From contig OY757921.1 of assembly GCA_963585895.1 (NCBI GenBank), positions 56,237,081-56,301,080 on the forward strand: a stretch of 64,000 bases of DNA. The letters are read 5' to 3'. The first letter of the stretch is position 1. Each line of letters starts with the position of its first letter. Positions 42,210 to 53,219 of the stretch are shown here, piece after piece. The DNA is from Sepioteuthis lessoniana (Eukaryota; Mollusca; Cephalopoda; Myopsida; Loliginidae). The notes below the pieces were generated by a model. The model was not told the origin of the DNA and did no database searches. It worked only from the letters and a program-made list of their open reading frames with translations. The translations under genes were made by a program, and so were the position numbers.

Positions 42210-44443
42210 GATGTCACTTGTTTGATTATAGCACATATATTCCGTTTTGTGTGCATTGACATGGAGGCCAATGCCTATGTTTCGGCTTGGTTGGGTGTAT
42301 TTGCCAGAATCGCTATGTCATCGGCGTAGTCGGCGTCGGTAATTGTTTTTGCGGGGTACCTGCTACTTCTTTTCTTTGTCAGCTCGAAGCCGTTCTCTTT
42401 GATTTTATCAATCGATATTCACACACGTAGTCTAGACAGATGATAAAGAGGTATGGGGCTAGCGTGTCCCCTTATAGTACTCCTGCTACTATGTCAAAGT
42501 ATTCTGTGTCTCTATCTGGTGAACGTACTTTCACTTTGGTGTTTCTATAGAGAATCGTTATTGCTGCTACGGTTTCTTTTGGTAGGCCATGTGCTAGTAG
42601 GATTTGTTCCATCTTCCCTTTGTGAATGGAATCGAAGGCCTTGGTAAAGTCGACAAATAGTAATGTCGTCAGTAGGTTTTTTTGTCCGTACGCCTTCAAG
42701 GATTCTACGGATGGTCAATATTTGTGAGGTCGTGGATCTATTTCTTCGGGAGTCATTTTGGTTTTTCCTAAAGAAGTTGTCGATTTTGGGTTCTATGCGG
42801 TTTCGTAGTAGGGCATTGTAGATATTGGCTGCTATGGATGTAAGTGTTATACTTCGGTAGTTCTTGGCTAATCCGAGGGAAGGGGAGGATGCATTTCGGG
42901 CATTTGTGTGTGTTGGGTTCTTCCGATAGCTTTTGGAGGCTGTTTTCACATGTGCATGTTTTTCTCTCACCGCTAACGTTTCCCATGGGACTCTATATTT
43001 AGTTCTAAGTTTTGTTGGAATACACTCCGCTACCGCCTCGTCATATTCGTCATTTGGGGTACCCTTTTCTGTCTTCTCTTGTAAAGTCTCGAATCTGTTT
43101 TTCAATTCTAATACATATTTATATCTTATATCTCTGTTGTTGAGAAGGGCCTAGTCATAGTGTTTGGTGGTCACTGTTCGGTGGCGTTTTTTCTTAGGCT
43201 TAGTCGTATTTTTGCCGTGACTATTCGGTGATCGGTGGACACCCCCGAAAGAGGAGTATGCCTCGCAATTCATTGCGCTATTTTTCCATTTCTTGTTTAT
43301 AAAGGCGTGGTCTATCTGTGCTTTACTATTGCTCGTGTATGTGTAGGTCCATAATTTTCCTTCCCTTTTTTGATAGTTTCTATTGAGGTATGTTAATCTA
43401 TTTTCTATCATGAAATCTGTTAGATGTTGTCCATTCCTATTTGACGTATTGTGTAAGTTGTATATGTTGTTTCCTTTTTTCCCGATTTGGGCATTCATAT
43501 CTCCGCTAATGACTAGCATGTTGTGTTTCGGAATGCTACGCACTAGAGGGGATAGCTCATCGTAGAAGACGACAAGTTCAGTTTCTTCACCAACATTCGT
43601 AGGGCTGTAGTAGTAGATGATTGTTGCTCTGGGGTTGCCATTAAACGTAGCTGCCATCATCCTAGGTTGTATTCTCTCAATGCTATTAAGTGTTTTTAAC
43701 GCTCTTGGTCCTATACGCGTTCCTATCCCTCCTACTGTGGCATTGACAGAGTTTTTCCATGCTGATACAGTGGCAAGTGTCCATCCATTGCCAGTTTCGT
43801 GATATTTGATATCTTCGGTGTGCGTGTATCTGTGTTCTTGTATGCATATTATGTCTATCTAATGTTCTACGGCTGATGTAGTCAGCTCTGGTAGTTGACC
43901 TATTCTATTTAAGGTTCTAACGTTAAATGTCGCTATTTGTATTGTTTGTTTACATTTTAGTAGTTTTGGTGTTTGAGCTCTGTAGCTGATTTTTCGAACA
44001 CTGAGGCCAGGGCTCCAACCACAGCAGGACGTGCCCCTTTTTTACCCGCGCGAAGAGCGATGCAGTTTATGTATGTGGTTTGAGTGTGGGTCATGGTTAT
44101 CTTTCGATGGATGTTTTTATTCTAATCTATAGAAGCCACTGTTATAGATGAGCAGCAGTAGTTTCCCGATCGAACTGACGATCCTGGGCGTTAAGCTGCA
44201 AAACTCACACGTCCAGGACCAGGTTAGGCATTGCGTTTGGCCGTCAATGGGTTAATTCAAATGCCTTTACGTCCATCATGCTACTTCCCATGTGTACGTA
44301 GAAAGAGAGAAAAGGGGGGTGCTTTCATTTCCCTTAGGTTTTAGCTTAGTTAAAGTCCGGGACTAATGTATATTAGTAAGAGTTTTTGGTATATTTTCAC
44401 CTGTCTTCTGATTCTGGCCCTAACATGAGATTTTTTTTTTAGT

Positions 44444-44517
44444 GGCATTGGGACTTTTACTTAGGCTGTTTTGTTCTTTTGTTTTCTTCTAAACTACTAT
44501 GGGGGTGGGGAAGCTGT
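44444..44517. repeat. Direct repeat, copy 1 (partner 44896-44965)
   Basis: GGCATTGGGACTTTTACTTA, then GGCTGTTTTGTTCTTTTG, then TCTAAACTACTATGGGGG is shared with 44896-44965 with only small differences. The element may be a short tandem or segmental duplication. Confidence 0.9.
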
Positions 44518-44895
44518 GAGAATTCTAAGCTATTAGAAAAGATTCAAAGTCATTTGCCGTATACACATTTGACCAGAGTCATATATTCAATTTGGATATA
44601 CGTTAAAAGTGTCTTTACATTTAAAACACTAGTTCAAGTAGCATTTTACAAAGAATAAAACAACATACAATTTTGTAAAATTTTCGGCATTTTAAATTAG
44701 TAGGACTTAAAGACATTATACTAACCAGTATTGAAACTTAAATTTTCTGGTGGCACAAGCGAGTTCTTCATCTCTCCATTTCTGCTTAACTGTTTAGTTA
44801 CTAATGAATTTAAATATAATTTGGGAAGGTCTACTACTTGAGGAGGGGGACACTAGTTATTTCGTAATTTTTTAGCAGGGTTTGTTTGGGGGGAT
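44518..44895. other. Unassigned sequence between direct repeats
   Basis: AT-rich with no recognised gene or repeat family. Confidence 0.4.
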
Positions 44896-44964
44896 GGCAT
44901 TGGGACTTTAACTTAGGCTGTTTTGTTTTTTTGGTTTTCTTCTAAACTACTATGGGGGGGAGCT

Positions 44965-45009
<45 letters not shown>
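44896..45009. repeat. Direct repeat copy 2 plus (AT)n
   Basis: The second copy of the 44444-44517 repeat ends at GGGGGGGAGCTATAC. An (AT)n microsatellite follows at 44967-45009. Confidence 0.9.
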
Positions 45010-45012
<3 letters not shown>

Positions 45013-45284
45013 ACAACGTAACGAATTATTAACGAGGGGATAATTTTCTATTTTATCCAAAAACTCTAATTTGGAATTAACAAAATTTTCACTGGATGAT
45101 GGCAGTAATATGGGTGTGCTGTATTAGAATTGTAAGATTCTGCAAAATTATTCGGAAACTATGATCATTTACCTCATCTATGTAAATTACAACTGTTCTA
45201 AATTATTAGTGCGGTGTAATTAAAACTCATACAAAAAAGAAAATAAGGGTTTAATTGTTTCATTTATTGATTGATATGGATACA

Positions 45285-45605
45285 TACAGTAAGCAACATG
45301 AAATAAATAAAAAAATCAACAAATAGAGTTGAAAAATGATAGTGAAGCTGGTTCATAAGGGATATGTGATCTTTTTATTGACATGACTTGGACAAGGTGC
45401 TGATCCATAGAATGTCAATTTCTGGATCTTCTATGAAGTAATTCCACGTGATACATTCACTATTGTTGGATTCAAGTCCTCCCTCCTTCGAAATTGGCGT
45501 CCATTCTCGTAAACAAGTCGCTTTAGAATGGCCCACAAGTTTTCGATAGGATTTAAATTTGGAGAATTGGCCGGCTAGTCTATCTTCCGAGGTCCTTGAA
45601 AGTCT
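45285..45605 (-). pseudogene. Tc1-like transposase C-terminal remnant
   Basis: The minus strand encodes PANSPNLNPIENLWAILKRL, then VYENGRQFRRREDLNPTIVN, then GITS with a stop and QKLTFYGSAPCP. The NSPNLNPIENLW block is the Tc1-type signature including the region of the last catalytic residue. This protein type differs from the 18.2-kb copy in the residues that follow. About 75 codons are readable before decay, and the N-terminal two-thirds is missing. Confidence 0.85.
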
Positions 45606-45626
45606 AATTGTTGCCGGTACTACGTA

Positions 45627-45628
<2 letters not shown>

Positions 45629-45677
<49 letters not shown>

Positions 45678-46330
45678 TAGTCTTTGAGAGATTTTTTTAC
45701 ATCAGCGTTAGTAGATGGTTTTCCACTGAAGTTTAATGACAGCAAGTTTCCTCAAGTTTCCAGGACTCTTCTCAGTATCCTGGCCGATCTCAGTAATGTA
45801 GTAGTTTGGATGGTCTCCACTCGTCCTCTTATTTCCAAGTCCTCCTGTCCCTTGAATAATTGTTCGGTGACTGTACCAAGAATACCAATTACAATTGGTC
45901 TAAACGTCACTTTCATGTTCCACAATTTTTTTCAATTCCCAAGCAAGTTCGAGGTATTTATCTTTCTTTTCATTTTCTTTCATTACTCTTTGGTCCGAAG
46001 GAACTGCAAAGTTTACAATTTTGCAAGTTGTCTTTTTTTGGTTGATTATTATAAGGTCTGGTCGTCTGGCAGAGATTAGACGATCTGTTTGTATGTAAAA
46101 ATTCCATAGTAGATTGTGTGTCTCATTTTCCAGTACAGAATCTGGGTTGTGCATATACTATTTGTTCGTATGATCAAATTTCAATTTCTTAAACAGTTCC
46201 CAGTGGATCACCTTGTTCACCCAGTCGTCTCTAGTCTTATACTTTTTTCTGTGCTAATTTGCTGCATTCGCTTATTATGTGATTAATCGTTTCGTCTCTA
46301 TCACCACACAACGTACATTTGCTTTTTTGC
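45629..46330 (-). pseudogene. LINE ORF2 3' end with (TAA)n tail
   Basis: On the minus strand it starts with a cysteine/histidine segment reading KCTLCGDRDETINHIISECS (about 46322-46265). It continues with PDSVLENETHNLLWNFYIQT, DRLISARRPDLIIINQKK, TCKIVNFAVPSDQRVMKENE and ELAWELKKIVEHES (an 84-codon open frame at 45900-46154). It then reads RPIVIGILGTVTEQL and LLRSARILRRVLET in a shifted frame. The 3' end at 45677-45629 is a pure (ATT)n on the plus strand, i.e. (AAT)n on the element's strand, a usual LINE tail. This is the reference copy for the scraps at 16425-16930, 20075-20165 and 48655-48810. It is 5'-truncated and has frameshifts. Confidence 0.85.
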
Positions 46331-46404
46331 GTCTTATCTATTCCTGTTTTGATATGATTAGTTCATATGGCGTTGTTTTGTGCTGCTAGCACATCACTCT
46401 ATAA

Positions 46405-47285
46405 GACCTGGGCCTAACTAGTAAAACAACAACCTTTATGCAAAATTTGACTTTATTTATCAACATAGAGACTATGTGATGCACTGATTCCAACACTTCT
46501 CAAACAATTCGATGCCTTTTTGTTGAACAATTTGTTTTTCACCACAAAATACGCCTCAGTTTCCAATATCACTTTTTTATTGGAGCCAGATCTTTTGAGG
46601 TCTGCAAACAGCCAGTAGCCTCTGGGGCCATATCGAGAGAATAGGGTGGGTACGGAAGCAATTCTAAGTGCAATTCATATAGTTTTGCTATCATTGCGAT
46701 CGACTTGTGACACGGTGCATTGTCTTGGTGAGAGAGCACATTTTCTTCTTCATTTGTAGCCATTTTTGGCGATTTCTTCCTTTAAACGCACCAATAATGC
46801 TATATAATATTCACGATCGATGGTTCTTCCTTTTTCAAGGTAATCGATGAACAAAATACGGAGGCCAAAACCTTGCCTGCTGATATTTGCGTCTTTGGTT
46901 GATTTGGACGGCTTTCACCTGCTGCTATCCACTCAGCTGACTGCCGATTTGACTCTGGAGTGAAGTAGTGGATCCATGTTTCATCCATTGTCACATTTTT
47001 TGCAAAAACCTCTTTTTTTAGCGTTGAAATAGATGCAAACAACGCTTTGAATTGTTGACGCGTTGTTGTTTTTGATCGACTATGAGTAAATGCGACACCC
47101 ACTTTGAATACAGCTTTCTCATCGACAAATATTCATACAAAATGGTATATACACTGCCTTCTGATATCTTCATCTCCTCTATTATCTCATGCAACTTTGC
47201 TTGAACAGTATTTTTCTCATCAGAAAGCAATGCGTTATCAACACACGAAATTCAGATTTTTCCATTGTTTTGAAAATTTGCTAAA
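46405..47285 (-). pseudogene. Mariner-like element with defective transposase
   Basis: The transposase reads on the minus strand from an ATG at 47265. MEKSEFRVLI and HCFLM start the first helix-turn-helix, then KNTVQAK passes directly into LHEIIEEMKISEGSVYTIL of the second one. VTMDETWIHYFTPESNRQSA carries the first catalytic Asp, and NPAGK-like SAGKVLASVF and VLSHQDNAPCHKS carry the second. LLPYPPYSLDMAPEA covers the third Asp region. The family usually runs about 345 residues; here roughly 50 residues between the two helix-turn-helix motifs are absent, and frameshifts occur after VLASVF and near the end. The frame ends near 46455. A clean pair of terminal inverted repeats was not found. Confidence 0.9.
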
Positions 47286-47287
47286 GT

Positions 47288-47530
47288 TGGTGACCGTAGT
47301 CGAGAGTGACCCGAAAGCTCCCTTTTCTACTAGACTTAGGTGTATGGGGAGGTGGGCGCAACTTTTTTCCCTGAATTTCTCCTCTTTACCCTTGATCCGT
47401 ACATTATAATGCTGAGTGCTAAACAAAGAGGCATCAAGTACCATTTTTTCAGTCTTTGGTATGACGACCTGAGATTGAACCCTGGTGTCCCGATCCATTG
47501 GCGGACACTTAGCACATTAGAGCAACGGAC
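47288..47530 (-). mobile_element. SINE-C (tRNA-derived)
   Basis: Minus strand: GCTAAGTGTCCGCCAATGGA, TCGGGACACCAGGGTTCAAT (B box), CAGGTCGTCATACCAAAGAC, then TTGATGCCTCTTTGTTTAGC and CATTATAATGTACGGATCAA. It ends TTTCGGGTCACTCTCGACTA, next to the start of the mariner transposase. Confidence 0.85.
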
Positions 47531-47649
47531 CGGTCAACAGAAGCTTCACTTTAATTACTGTAATTTGTAAACTAATAATCCGATTGGGTTCAAATTTTGA
47601 CACGTGCCATTTGAAGGTGAGTACTTTTAAAATCATATGGTTTTTTTTA

Positions 47650-48090
47650 TTGGTAGAGCTATCTATAAGTCAGGCCCAGTATTTACTGAATGATGTGTTA
47701 TAAGGAGAGATCCAGTTTCTGTATTACGGTTTTCCTTTCTTAGCCACGTCCATGTTTTCTCGAGTGAGACGTTGCTTATTAGTCGCTTGAAACGTCCTTA
47801 GAGTTGTTTTTCTTGCCATTTTTGTTTTCTGGTTATTGTCGTTCTTTTGATCCACGCTTTGTCAGTTTTTTTGGTGACTGTAAGCAGTCTTTCTCTGCAC
47901 TTTTGTATGTAATCTTCAAGCCGTTATATTGGTACGTCAACGCTATCTTCAGTGCTGGCAAGTTCTCTTCCTCCTTCTTTTCTTCACACATATAGTCTAT
48001 CAATGTCATCTCTGGGATGTTGAACCTACACGGAATCATTATAAGTCCTTGCCTGTTTACTGGCATTTCAGGGTCATGATCTTGACTCGT
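47650..48090 (-). pseudogene. Unidentified coding remnant, probably retroelement
   Basis: A 77-codon frame at 47833-48066 reads PVNRQGLIMIPCRFNIPEMT, then LIDYMCEEKKEEENLPALKI, then QYNGLKITYKSAEKDCLQSP. It has balanced amino-acid composition and is not low-complexity, so it looks like real protein-coding ancestry. I cannot assign a family. Given the surroundings, an ORF1 or linker of a retroelement is likely. A stop and frame loss mark both ends. Confidence 0.45.
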
Positions 48091-48094
48091 GCTA

Positions 48095-48650
48095 ATTAAG
48101 GCATAGAGCTAGCGGGAACAACTTTGCTAATATTAATCCTTAAGGAAGGACTAATGCCTTCTGGTTCCTATTTTATATCTGGTTCCGGACACTATGTAAT
48201 ATATCCTTATTTGCAGGTTCTTGCAATCTAGAAGATTTTGGAATTTTACTTCAACTTGTCTATTCAAAGACACACCCGACAGAGTTTGAGACAGAATTTT
48301 TTTTCAAAAAATAAGGCATATAACGTGCTTTTTAAATTATTCACCTGGAAAAATAGACTTCAAATTAACAGATTCATCTTTTCATTTAAATTGCATATAA
48401 TGTTCAGCAAAGATTTTAAATTCGAAGACAAAATAAAATCTAACACATGCATTTAAAACAGTTTAGTTTAAAAAAAAAAAGACCAAGAATCTACTAACCT
48501 GAGTCTCTCTTCTTTCAAATCACAAGTCAATAAATTCCTTTTTTTTTTTTCTTTCTTTTTTTTCTTTTTTTTTTTTTTACTTTCGGAGCCTTTACCTGAC
48601 ACCTTTTGAGATAGGGGCGGTTTTAAGGATGGTAATTGAGTTTGGGGTTT
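48095..48650. other. AT-rich sequence with T-runs
   Basis: (T)n/(TTTC)n tract at 48540-48580. A 72-codon frame at 48238-48456 lacks any recognisable feature. Confidence 0.45.
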
Positions 48651-48654
48651 TTTA

Positions 48655-48810
48655 CAAAGTTTATTATTATTATTCCTTACAATTTTTTCACGCCAGCGTC
48701 AGCAGATGGTCTTTCACTGGAGTCTGAGTTACAACAAGTCTCCTCAAGTCTCCAGGACTCTTCTCAGTATTCTAGCTGATCTCAACAATGCTGTAGTTTA
48801 GATGGTCTCA
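48655..48810 (-). pseudogene. LINE 3' end, third copy
   Basis: Plus-strand text CTCCAGGACTCTTCTCAGTA, TTCTAGCTGATCTCAACAAT and TGTAGTTTAGATGGTCTC matches the segment encoding ETIQTTALLRSARILR in the 45.6-kb copy. The TTATTATTATT tail lies at about 48660. Only about 150 bases remain. Confidence 0.8.
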
Positions 48811-49080
48811 TGTCTTTTAGAAAATAATAATGATTTAAACTACTCTGATGACAAAATTTGTCGGTTTCAAAGTTTATTTGGCAGCAAACATATTTTTGGC
48901 TGTTACAACATCTTTAACAAAAGTGAAGCCTTTGTTAAAGGAATCATGGCAGTCTATGTAGTGCAGATATCGTGTGTCTATTGCCAATGAAACCACTTCT
49001 CTGCTTGACTTCATAATACTTCAATATTTAACGAACGGAACGCAAATAAGAATCTATTTCACTTCTTGGTTAACCAGAAA

Positions 49081-49083
<3 letters not shown>

Positions 49084-49130
<47 letters not shown>
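49084..49130. repeat. (TG)n microsatellite
   Basis: About 46 bases of pure (TG)n. Confidence 0.97.
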
Positions 49131-49131
<1 letters not shown>

Positions 49132-49134
49132 CCA

Positions 49135-49609
49135 TCTGCTATCATCTTTTATATGGGTATATTTTTCATCCGAGCGTTTACTAGTTGTTATACTAAGTTT
49201 TATTGAAAAATATGCACAAATCTATAATGACACGTTAACATAATTCGGTGCTTAGAGTCTCTAAAAAAAAATATGAAATAAGAAACTTTGACATAATTTA
49301 ATCAACTTAAATATTTGTAATGGATTCATTCATATTGAAAAGCACCTGAATACGTTTAAACTGAAAACTTAGACTTTTAATGAACTAATTTTTTTTTGTA
49401 AGACGAAACCATAAATTATGAAAGCTCAAAATTCAGAAAGACATTTTATTTATCTAATACAAATATCAGTCCAAGTTTTGCTCCAACAATTGAACTCTTA
49501 TTGATATTGTTACTACAAAATTCATCGAATGTAAGGAAAAAGAAAAAGCTTTTTTGTTTGTTTGTTTGTTTGTTTTTTCTTTGCATTACATATTTACGTG
49601 CTGAAGAAT
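49135..49609. other. AT-rich sequence
   Basis: A (TTTG)n run at 49551-49575 precedes a SINE. No gene seen. Confidence 0.45.
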
Positions 49610-49870
49610 GAGGCGCTCGTGTTGTAATGGTTATCGTGGTAGGAAAGGGACACAGCGACCCGAGTTCAAATCCTAGACGAGGTCGGTTGAATTGCACATA
49701 ACGCTAATACCTTTGGGAAAAGGAGGAATCCAACTATTCTCCTACCATTAATATAGTAGGGTAGCCTAGCTCTTTAACTTGGTATTGCAACTGGTCATGG
49801 AGAAAAACTCTCAATTCGCTTAAAAATTGATCTTGTGTTGAATCTTACTCATGATGGAGAGGTTAGGAAA
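49610..49870 (+). mobile_element. SINE-A (tRNA-derived)
   Basis: GAGGCGCTCGTGTTGTAATG (A-box-like), GGAAAGGGACACAGCGACC, CGAGTTCAAATCCTAGACGA (B box), CGCTAATACCTTTGGGAAAA, TTGCAACTGGTCATGGAG and ATGATGGAGAGGTTAGG. Preceded by a (TTTG)n tract. Confidence 0.9.
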
Positions 49871-49874
49871 TAAA

Positions 49875-50290
49875 CACACCTGAAAAAGCTATAGAATATA
49901 TTGGTCGAAACTTTTTTGGTAACATTATCGACAATCCACAAAAAGAGTTCAAATGTCCGAATAAAATTTGAAAGATTTATTACTTTCAATAGTTATTGAC
50001 AATTTCTCGAAAAACAACATAGAAGAACATCCAAATGCCCTCAATTCACCATGTAAAAGTAGTTAGCAGTCTATTGTCACATAGTTTTTCGATAAAAGTT
50101 CAATCATCAATTGTTCTACATTTGTAGCTTTATTATGTACAAATATAACCCGACTAAATATCGATAAGGTTAAAACTTTAATCGAAAATGTAGCGATTGA
50201 TTTTCATAAGTTGGAACTGAACACACGAACGTTTCTTTATATAAACATAAATTCGTGCATGCACCTGTACTGAATGACTGGAAAGAGAAA
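49875..50290. other. AT-rich sequence
   Basis: No gene or repeat family recognised. Confidence 0.45.
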
Positions 50291-50292
50291 TA

Positions 50293-51187
50293 CGAGGAAT
50301 GTCTGAAAAGTAACGGGGTTGATGTCACCAAAAATTTATTTCAGTTTCTAGCACAAACTGCCCCCTTCAAAGTGATCACCCTCGAATCTAATGCGCTTTC
50401 CAATCTTTCTTTGCCACCCTTCTAAGCACTGTTCGAAGTATTCTTCAGGGATACCCCTCAGTTCCGTTGTTACGGACCTCTTGGCAGCATCCACGCCTTC
50501 AAAATGAGTCCCTTCGGTGATCGCTTTGAGCTTGGGGAAAGGAGAAAAATCACAAGGAGTGAGATCAGGTGAATGAGAAGTTTGTTCCAGTATGGTAATG
50601 TTCTTCTCGGCTTGGAAATGCCAGATGCTCAGCATATTCAGTCCCGTTACTTATCAACGTGCCTCAACCTACGGTGATAATCTTTCAAACACTGTCACCT
50701 TTTTCATGTCCAGTTGATTTGTAATCATTCAAACAGTCAACGAAAGATCACCACACACGACCTGCCTTACCTGCTTGATGCTGATCCCATTCCTGCTGGT
50801 TGAATGCCTCCAGCTCCCTGAGTCATTTTTCTCTTCTTTGCATCCTTCTTTGAATCTCTGGTGCCACTCAAAACCACGCGTGCGCAATATGGTGTAAAAT
50901 CAATACAAGTGCTTATAATGGAATTTTCCCCAAGTGGACCAAACATTTTTGTTTTATTCGTTGTTCTGTTTTCATCGTTCGTTTTCCAGAACACATAGCT
51001 GAACGATCTGAAAAAAAAAAGTGGTGTAAACAAAAGCATGTAAAAAAAAGACGCAATGATTGCGAAAAGCAAAGATTACAGTTATATACTCCCAAGATAT
51101 GTTAAGTAATAACATTACCCGCTTATCCCTTTTTCGTCCATAGCTCACACAGCACACTCAGTTCTGTTACTTTTCAGACAGACCTTG
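50293..51187 (-). mobile_element. Mariner-like element with terminal inverted repeats and TA duplication
   Basis: The left end reads CGAGGAATGTCTGAAAAGTA and the right end, read inward on the other strand, CAAGGTCTGTCTGAAAAGTA. They share 17 of 20 bases and continue AAC. A TA dinucleotide flanks each end (50291-50292 and 51188-51189), as expected for the superfamily. The minus-strand frame 50635-50348 encodes LSIWHFQAEKNITILEQTSH, then SPDLTPCDFSPFPKLKAI with the last catalytic Asp, and ends EEYFEQCLEGWQRKIGKRI. The element is 895 bp, whereas mariners are commonly about 1.3 kb. The first two catalytic Asp regions were not recognised, so it is deleted and non-autonomous. Confidence 0.85.
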
Positions 51188-51552
51188 TATATATAAGATG
51201 AATGAATGCAAGGATAGAGATGGGTAATTTGACCAAAATAGACAAGTAAAAGAGTGTGCGTATGACTTCAATCACCTGTTTTAATTTATTCTCGAATACT
51301 GTTTCTTTCGATAGATATTTAACAAAGTAACTAGACATAAAACAGGAAACGATATTTAATCAATTTTTTTCAAAAGATGACATTTTATTAACAATATCCC
51401 GACTTTGACTCTCTGTTTATAAAGTCTAACTATTATGTTTTTATTGTTTTTTATTTATCCCAATTCTACAAAAAGTAGAATCAATATTCAGTTTTTATTT
51501 TGAGACTATTGAACGAATTCCGTCAAGAAAGCCAGTTTAAATTCAGTTTTCC

Positions 51553-51665
51553 TTCTCCTGGATGGGTTGCCTTAACTTAAGCTAATTAATTAGATTTGCT
51601 CTACTATTTACTCATAGTTGGGATAGAACAAATGGCTTCATGCTTTTCTGAAGGGCATTAGCACG
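51553..51665 (-). mobile_element. SINE-A body fragment
   Basis: TTCTCCTGGATGGGTTGCCT, TGCTCTACTATTTACTCATA and TTTCTGAAGGGCATTAGCAC correspond to the reverse complement of the SINE-A middle. The B box is missing. Confidence 0.6.
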
Positions 51666-51707
51666 AAGAGATTCCATGTGATAATAAAAATATATCATAA
51701 CACAAAT

Positions 51708-51770
51708 ATAAAGCACCCAGTCAGAGTCGAATTCACTACAATGTTTAACTAAGATATCTTCGTAATCTCT
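51708..51770 (-). mobile_element. SINE-D fragment
   Basis: AAGCACCCAGTCAGAGTCGA and ATTCACTACAATG match the B-box region of SINE-D (GCACCCAGTGAGAATCGAAC in the best copy). Confidence 0.55.
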
Positions 51771-51774
51771 AATC

Positions 51775-53215
51775 CACGAAAAGTTCGTTTATATTTACTT
51801 CTGTAAATGATGTATTCAAGGGAAGCAGATTAACTTTTATTTTTGGATTATCACCTATGAAACTTTAATTGAATGGAAATATAACAGAAAAAAATAAATG
51901 ATTGTGAAGTGGAACCATTTTCACTGGCAAACAAATGCACTGATCATTAATACATTGCTGTTCGTTAAAAGTGAATCAAATAAAAAAAGTATTAAAGAAA
52001 CCTTCAGGTATACATTTTGATACTTAAAACAACTGGTTCTAATTTGATCCTTACACGAATATCTTTAGATTTTCTACCCTCAACAAACGCCACATTCATT
52101 TAATAGGTTCAACTTTGTCCACAGTGTAAATGTCAACTGGTGAAGGCGGTTATCATTTAAGAGGATTACCATATTTACTTATATATAGGTCGAATTTTCC
52201 TGACCTAATTAGCAAAAAATTGGTATCAACTTAAACATAAGATTAAAATTCAAACACAATGGGGCGAAGTATTACAAATATTTCGTTACCATAAATCAAA
52301 GGTTAGCTTAAAGCCAAAGTTGACTTATGTGGTTAATTTATACCCCGCGGTTGGTACCTTGATTTTGAGATTATATAGATACTGAATGTATCTATTTCTT
52401 GAAGTGTTTTGATCTGTAGTGAAATTACAGAATCGAGGGAAGTTATTCTTAGAATTGAACCTTAATATTTTATTCCATCCAACAATGAATGAAATAGAAT
52501 TGTAATTTGTATGTATAATTATTTCATAATTTTTTACAAGGGCGAGTCAAAAGTTTTGCAATATTTTCGTACGTGCAAATGCTCAAAACATCTGATCAGA
52601 TTTTTCTTTACACTTAGAACCCTAATTCTTTTAGAACCGAAGGAGCTTCTCAACCCTGATGCTCCTGGTCTTAAAAATAGTAGAAAATATAAAATGTTGT
52701 AATCAGATATTTTACAGCTTTACAGGCTGATAAATAACAGCTTACAATATTCTATATACTATTTAGAATATACTTTCAAAATAATAAATCATATATGAAA
52801 TATAAAGTTACCACATTTTATTGACAAAAGGGGTGTAGAAGTAGAGAATCCTCGGCCGAAATACAGGCCATCCGTGTTTATGTACTTCTGGTTAGCGGTA
52901 CACATACCGGTTGCTCGAGTTCAAATCTATTCTCCTTTACCAGTAAAGGTGAATGGTCTGTAATTCTTACTTGAGTTACATGAAAAATTGTTCGAAAATT
53001 GTTAATCAGACAAAAGAGAAAAATGAGAAAAAGATCAGATAAATTTGCAACTTGATTCAATTATCTATTCGATCTAGTAATGTGAAAGCTATTGTTATTT
53101 CTATTTCAAATAAACTGGAATGATTTTGCAGCCGTCAATCAGAATAGTCAACTGAAATCAACAAATGACAGGCGATGACAGAAAGGAAAATAGCAAAGAG
53201 GATTTGTCTGTGGAT
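51775..53215. other. AT-rich sequence; possible old repeats
   Basis: TTATATATAGGTCGAATTTT near 52180 and GTTGACTTATGTGGTTAATT near 52320 resemble the unit of the 54.2-kb tandem array. GCTCGAGTTCAAATC at 52913 is B-box-like but unsupported. No gene recognised. Confidence 0.4.
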
Positions 53216-53219
53216 AAGT

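Larger units (their letters stand above)
41524..44240 (-). pseudogene. RTE-like non-LTR retrotransposon (EN + RT), inactivated
   Basis: Read on the minus strand this is one retrotransposon that would nick target DNA and copy its own RNA. From about 43940 the apurinic-type endonuclease starts with ATFNVRTLNRIGQL and IICIQEHR, continues with LVISGDMNAQIG (about 43500) and AQIDHAFINKKW. The reverse transcriptase follows: LAKNYRSITLTSIAANIYN (about 42850), RKNQNDSRRNRSTTSQILTI, LLFVDFTKAFDSIHKGKME with the first catalytic Asp, and DADYADDIAILANT near 42336-42302 with an intact YADD. The C-terminal part (41800-41540) reads SILLYGCTTSTLTK and stops at DELISDVLLWTPTYG, so about 50 terminal residues are absent. 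Stops and frameshifts split it into several frames, and a SINE-B interrupts it at 41960-42195. Upstream 43960-44240 is probably its 5' untranslated part. It is non-functional. Confidence 0.9.
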
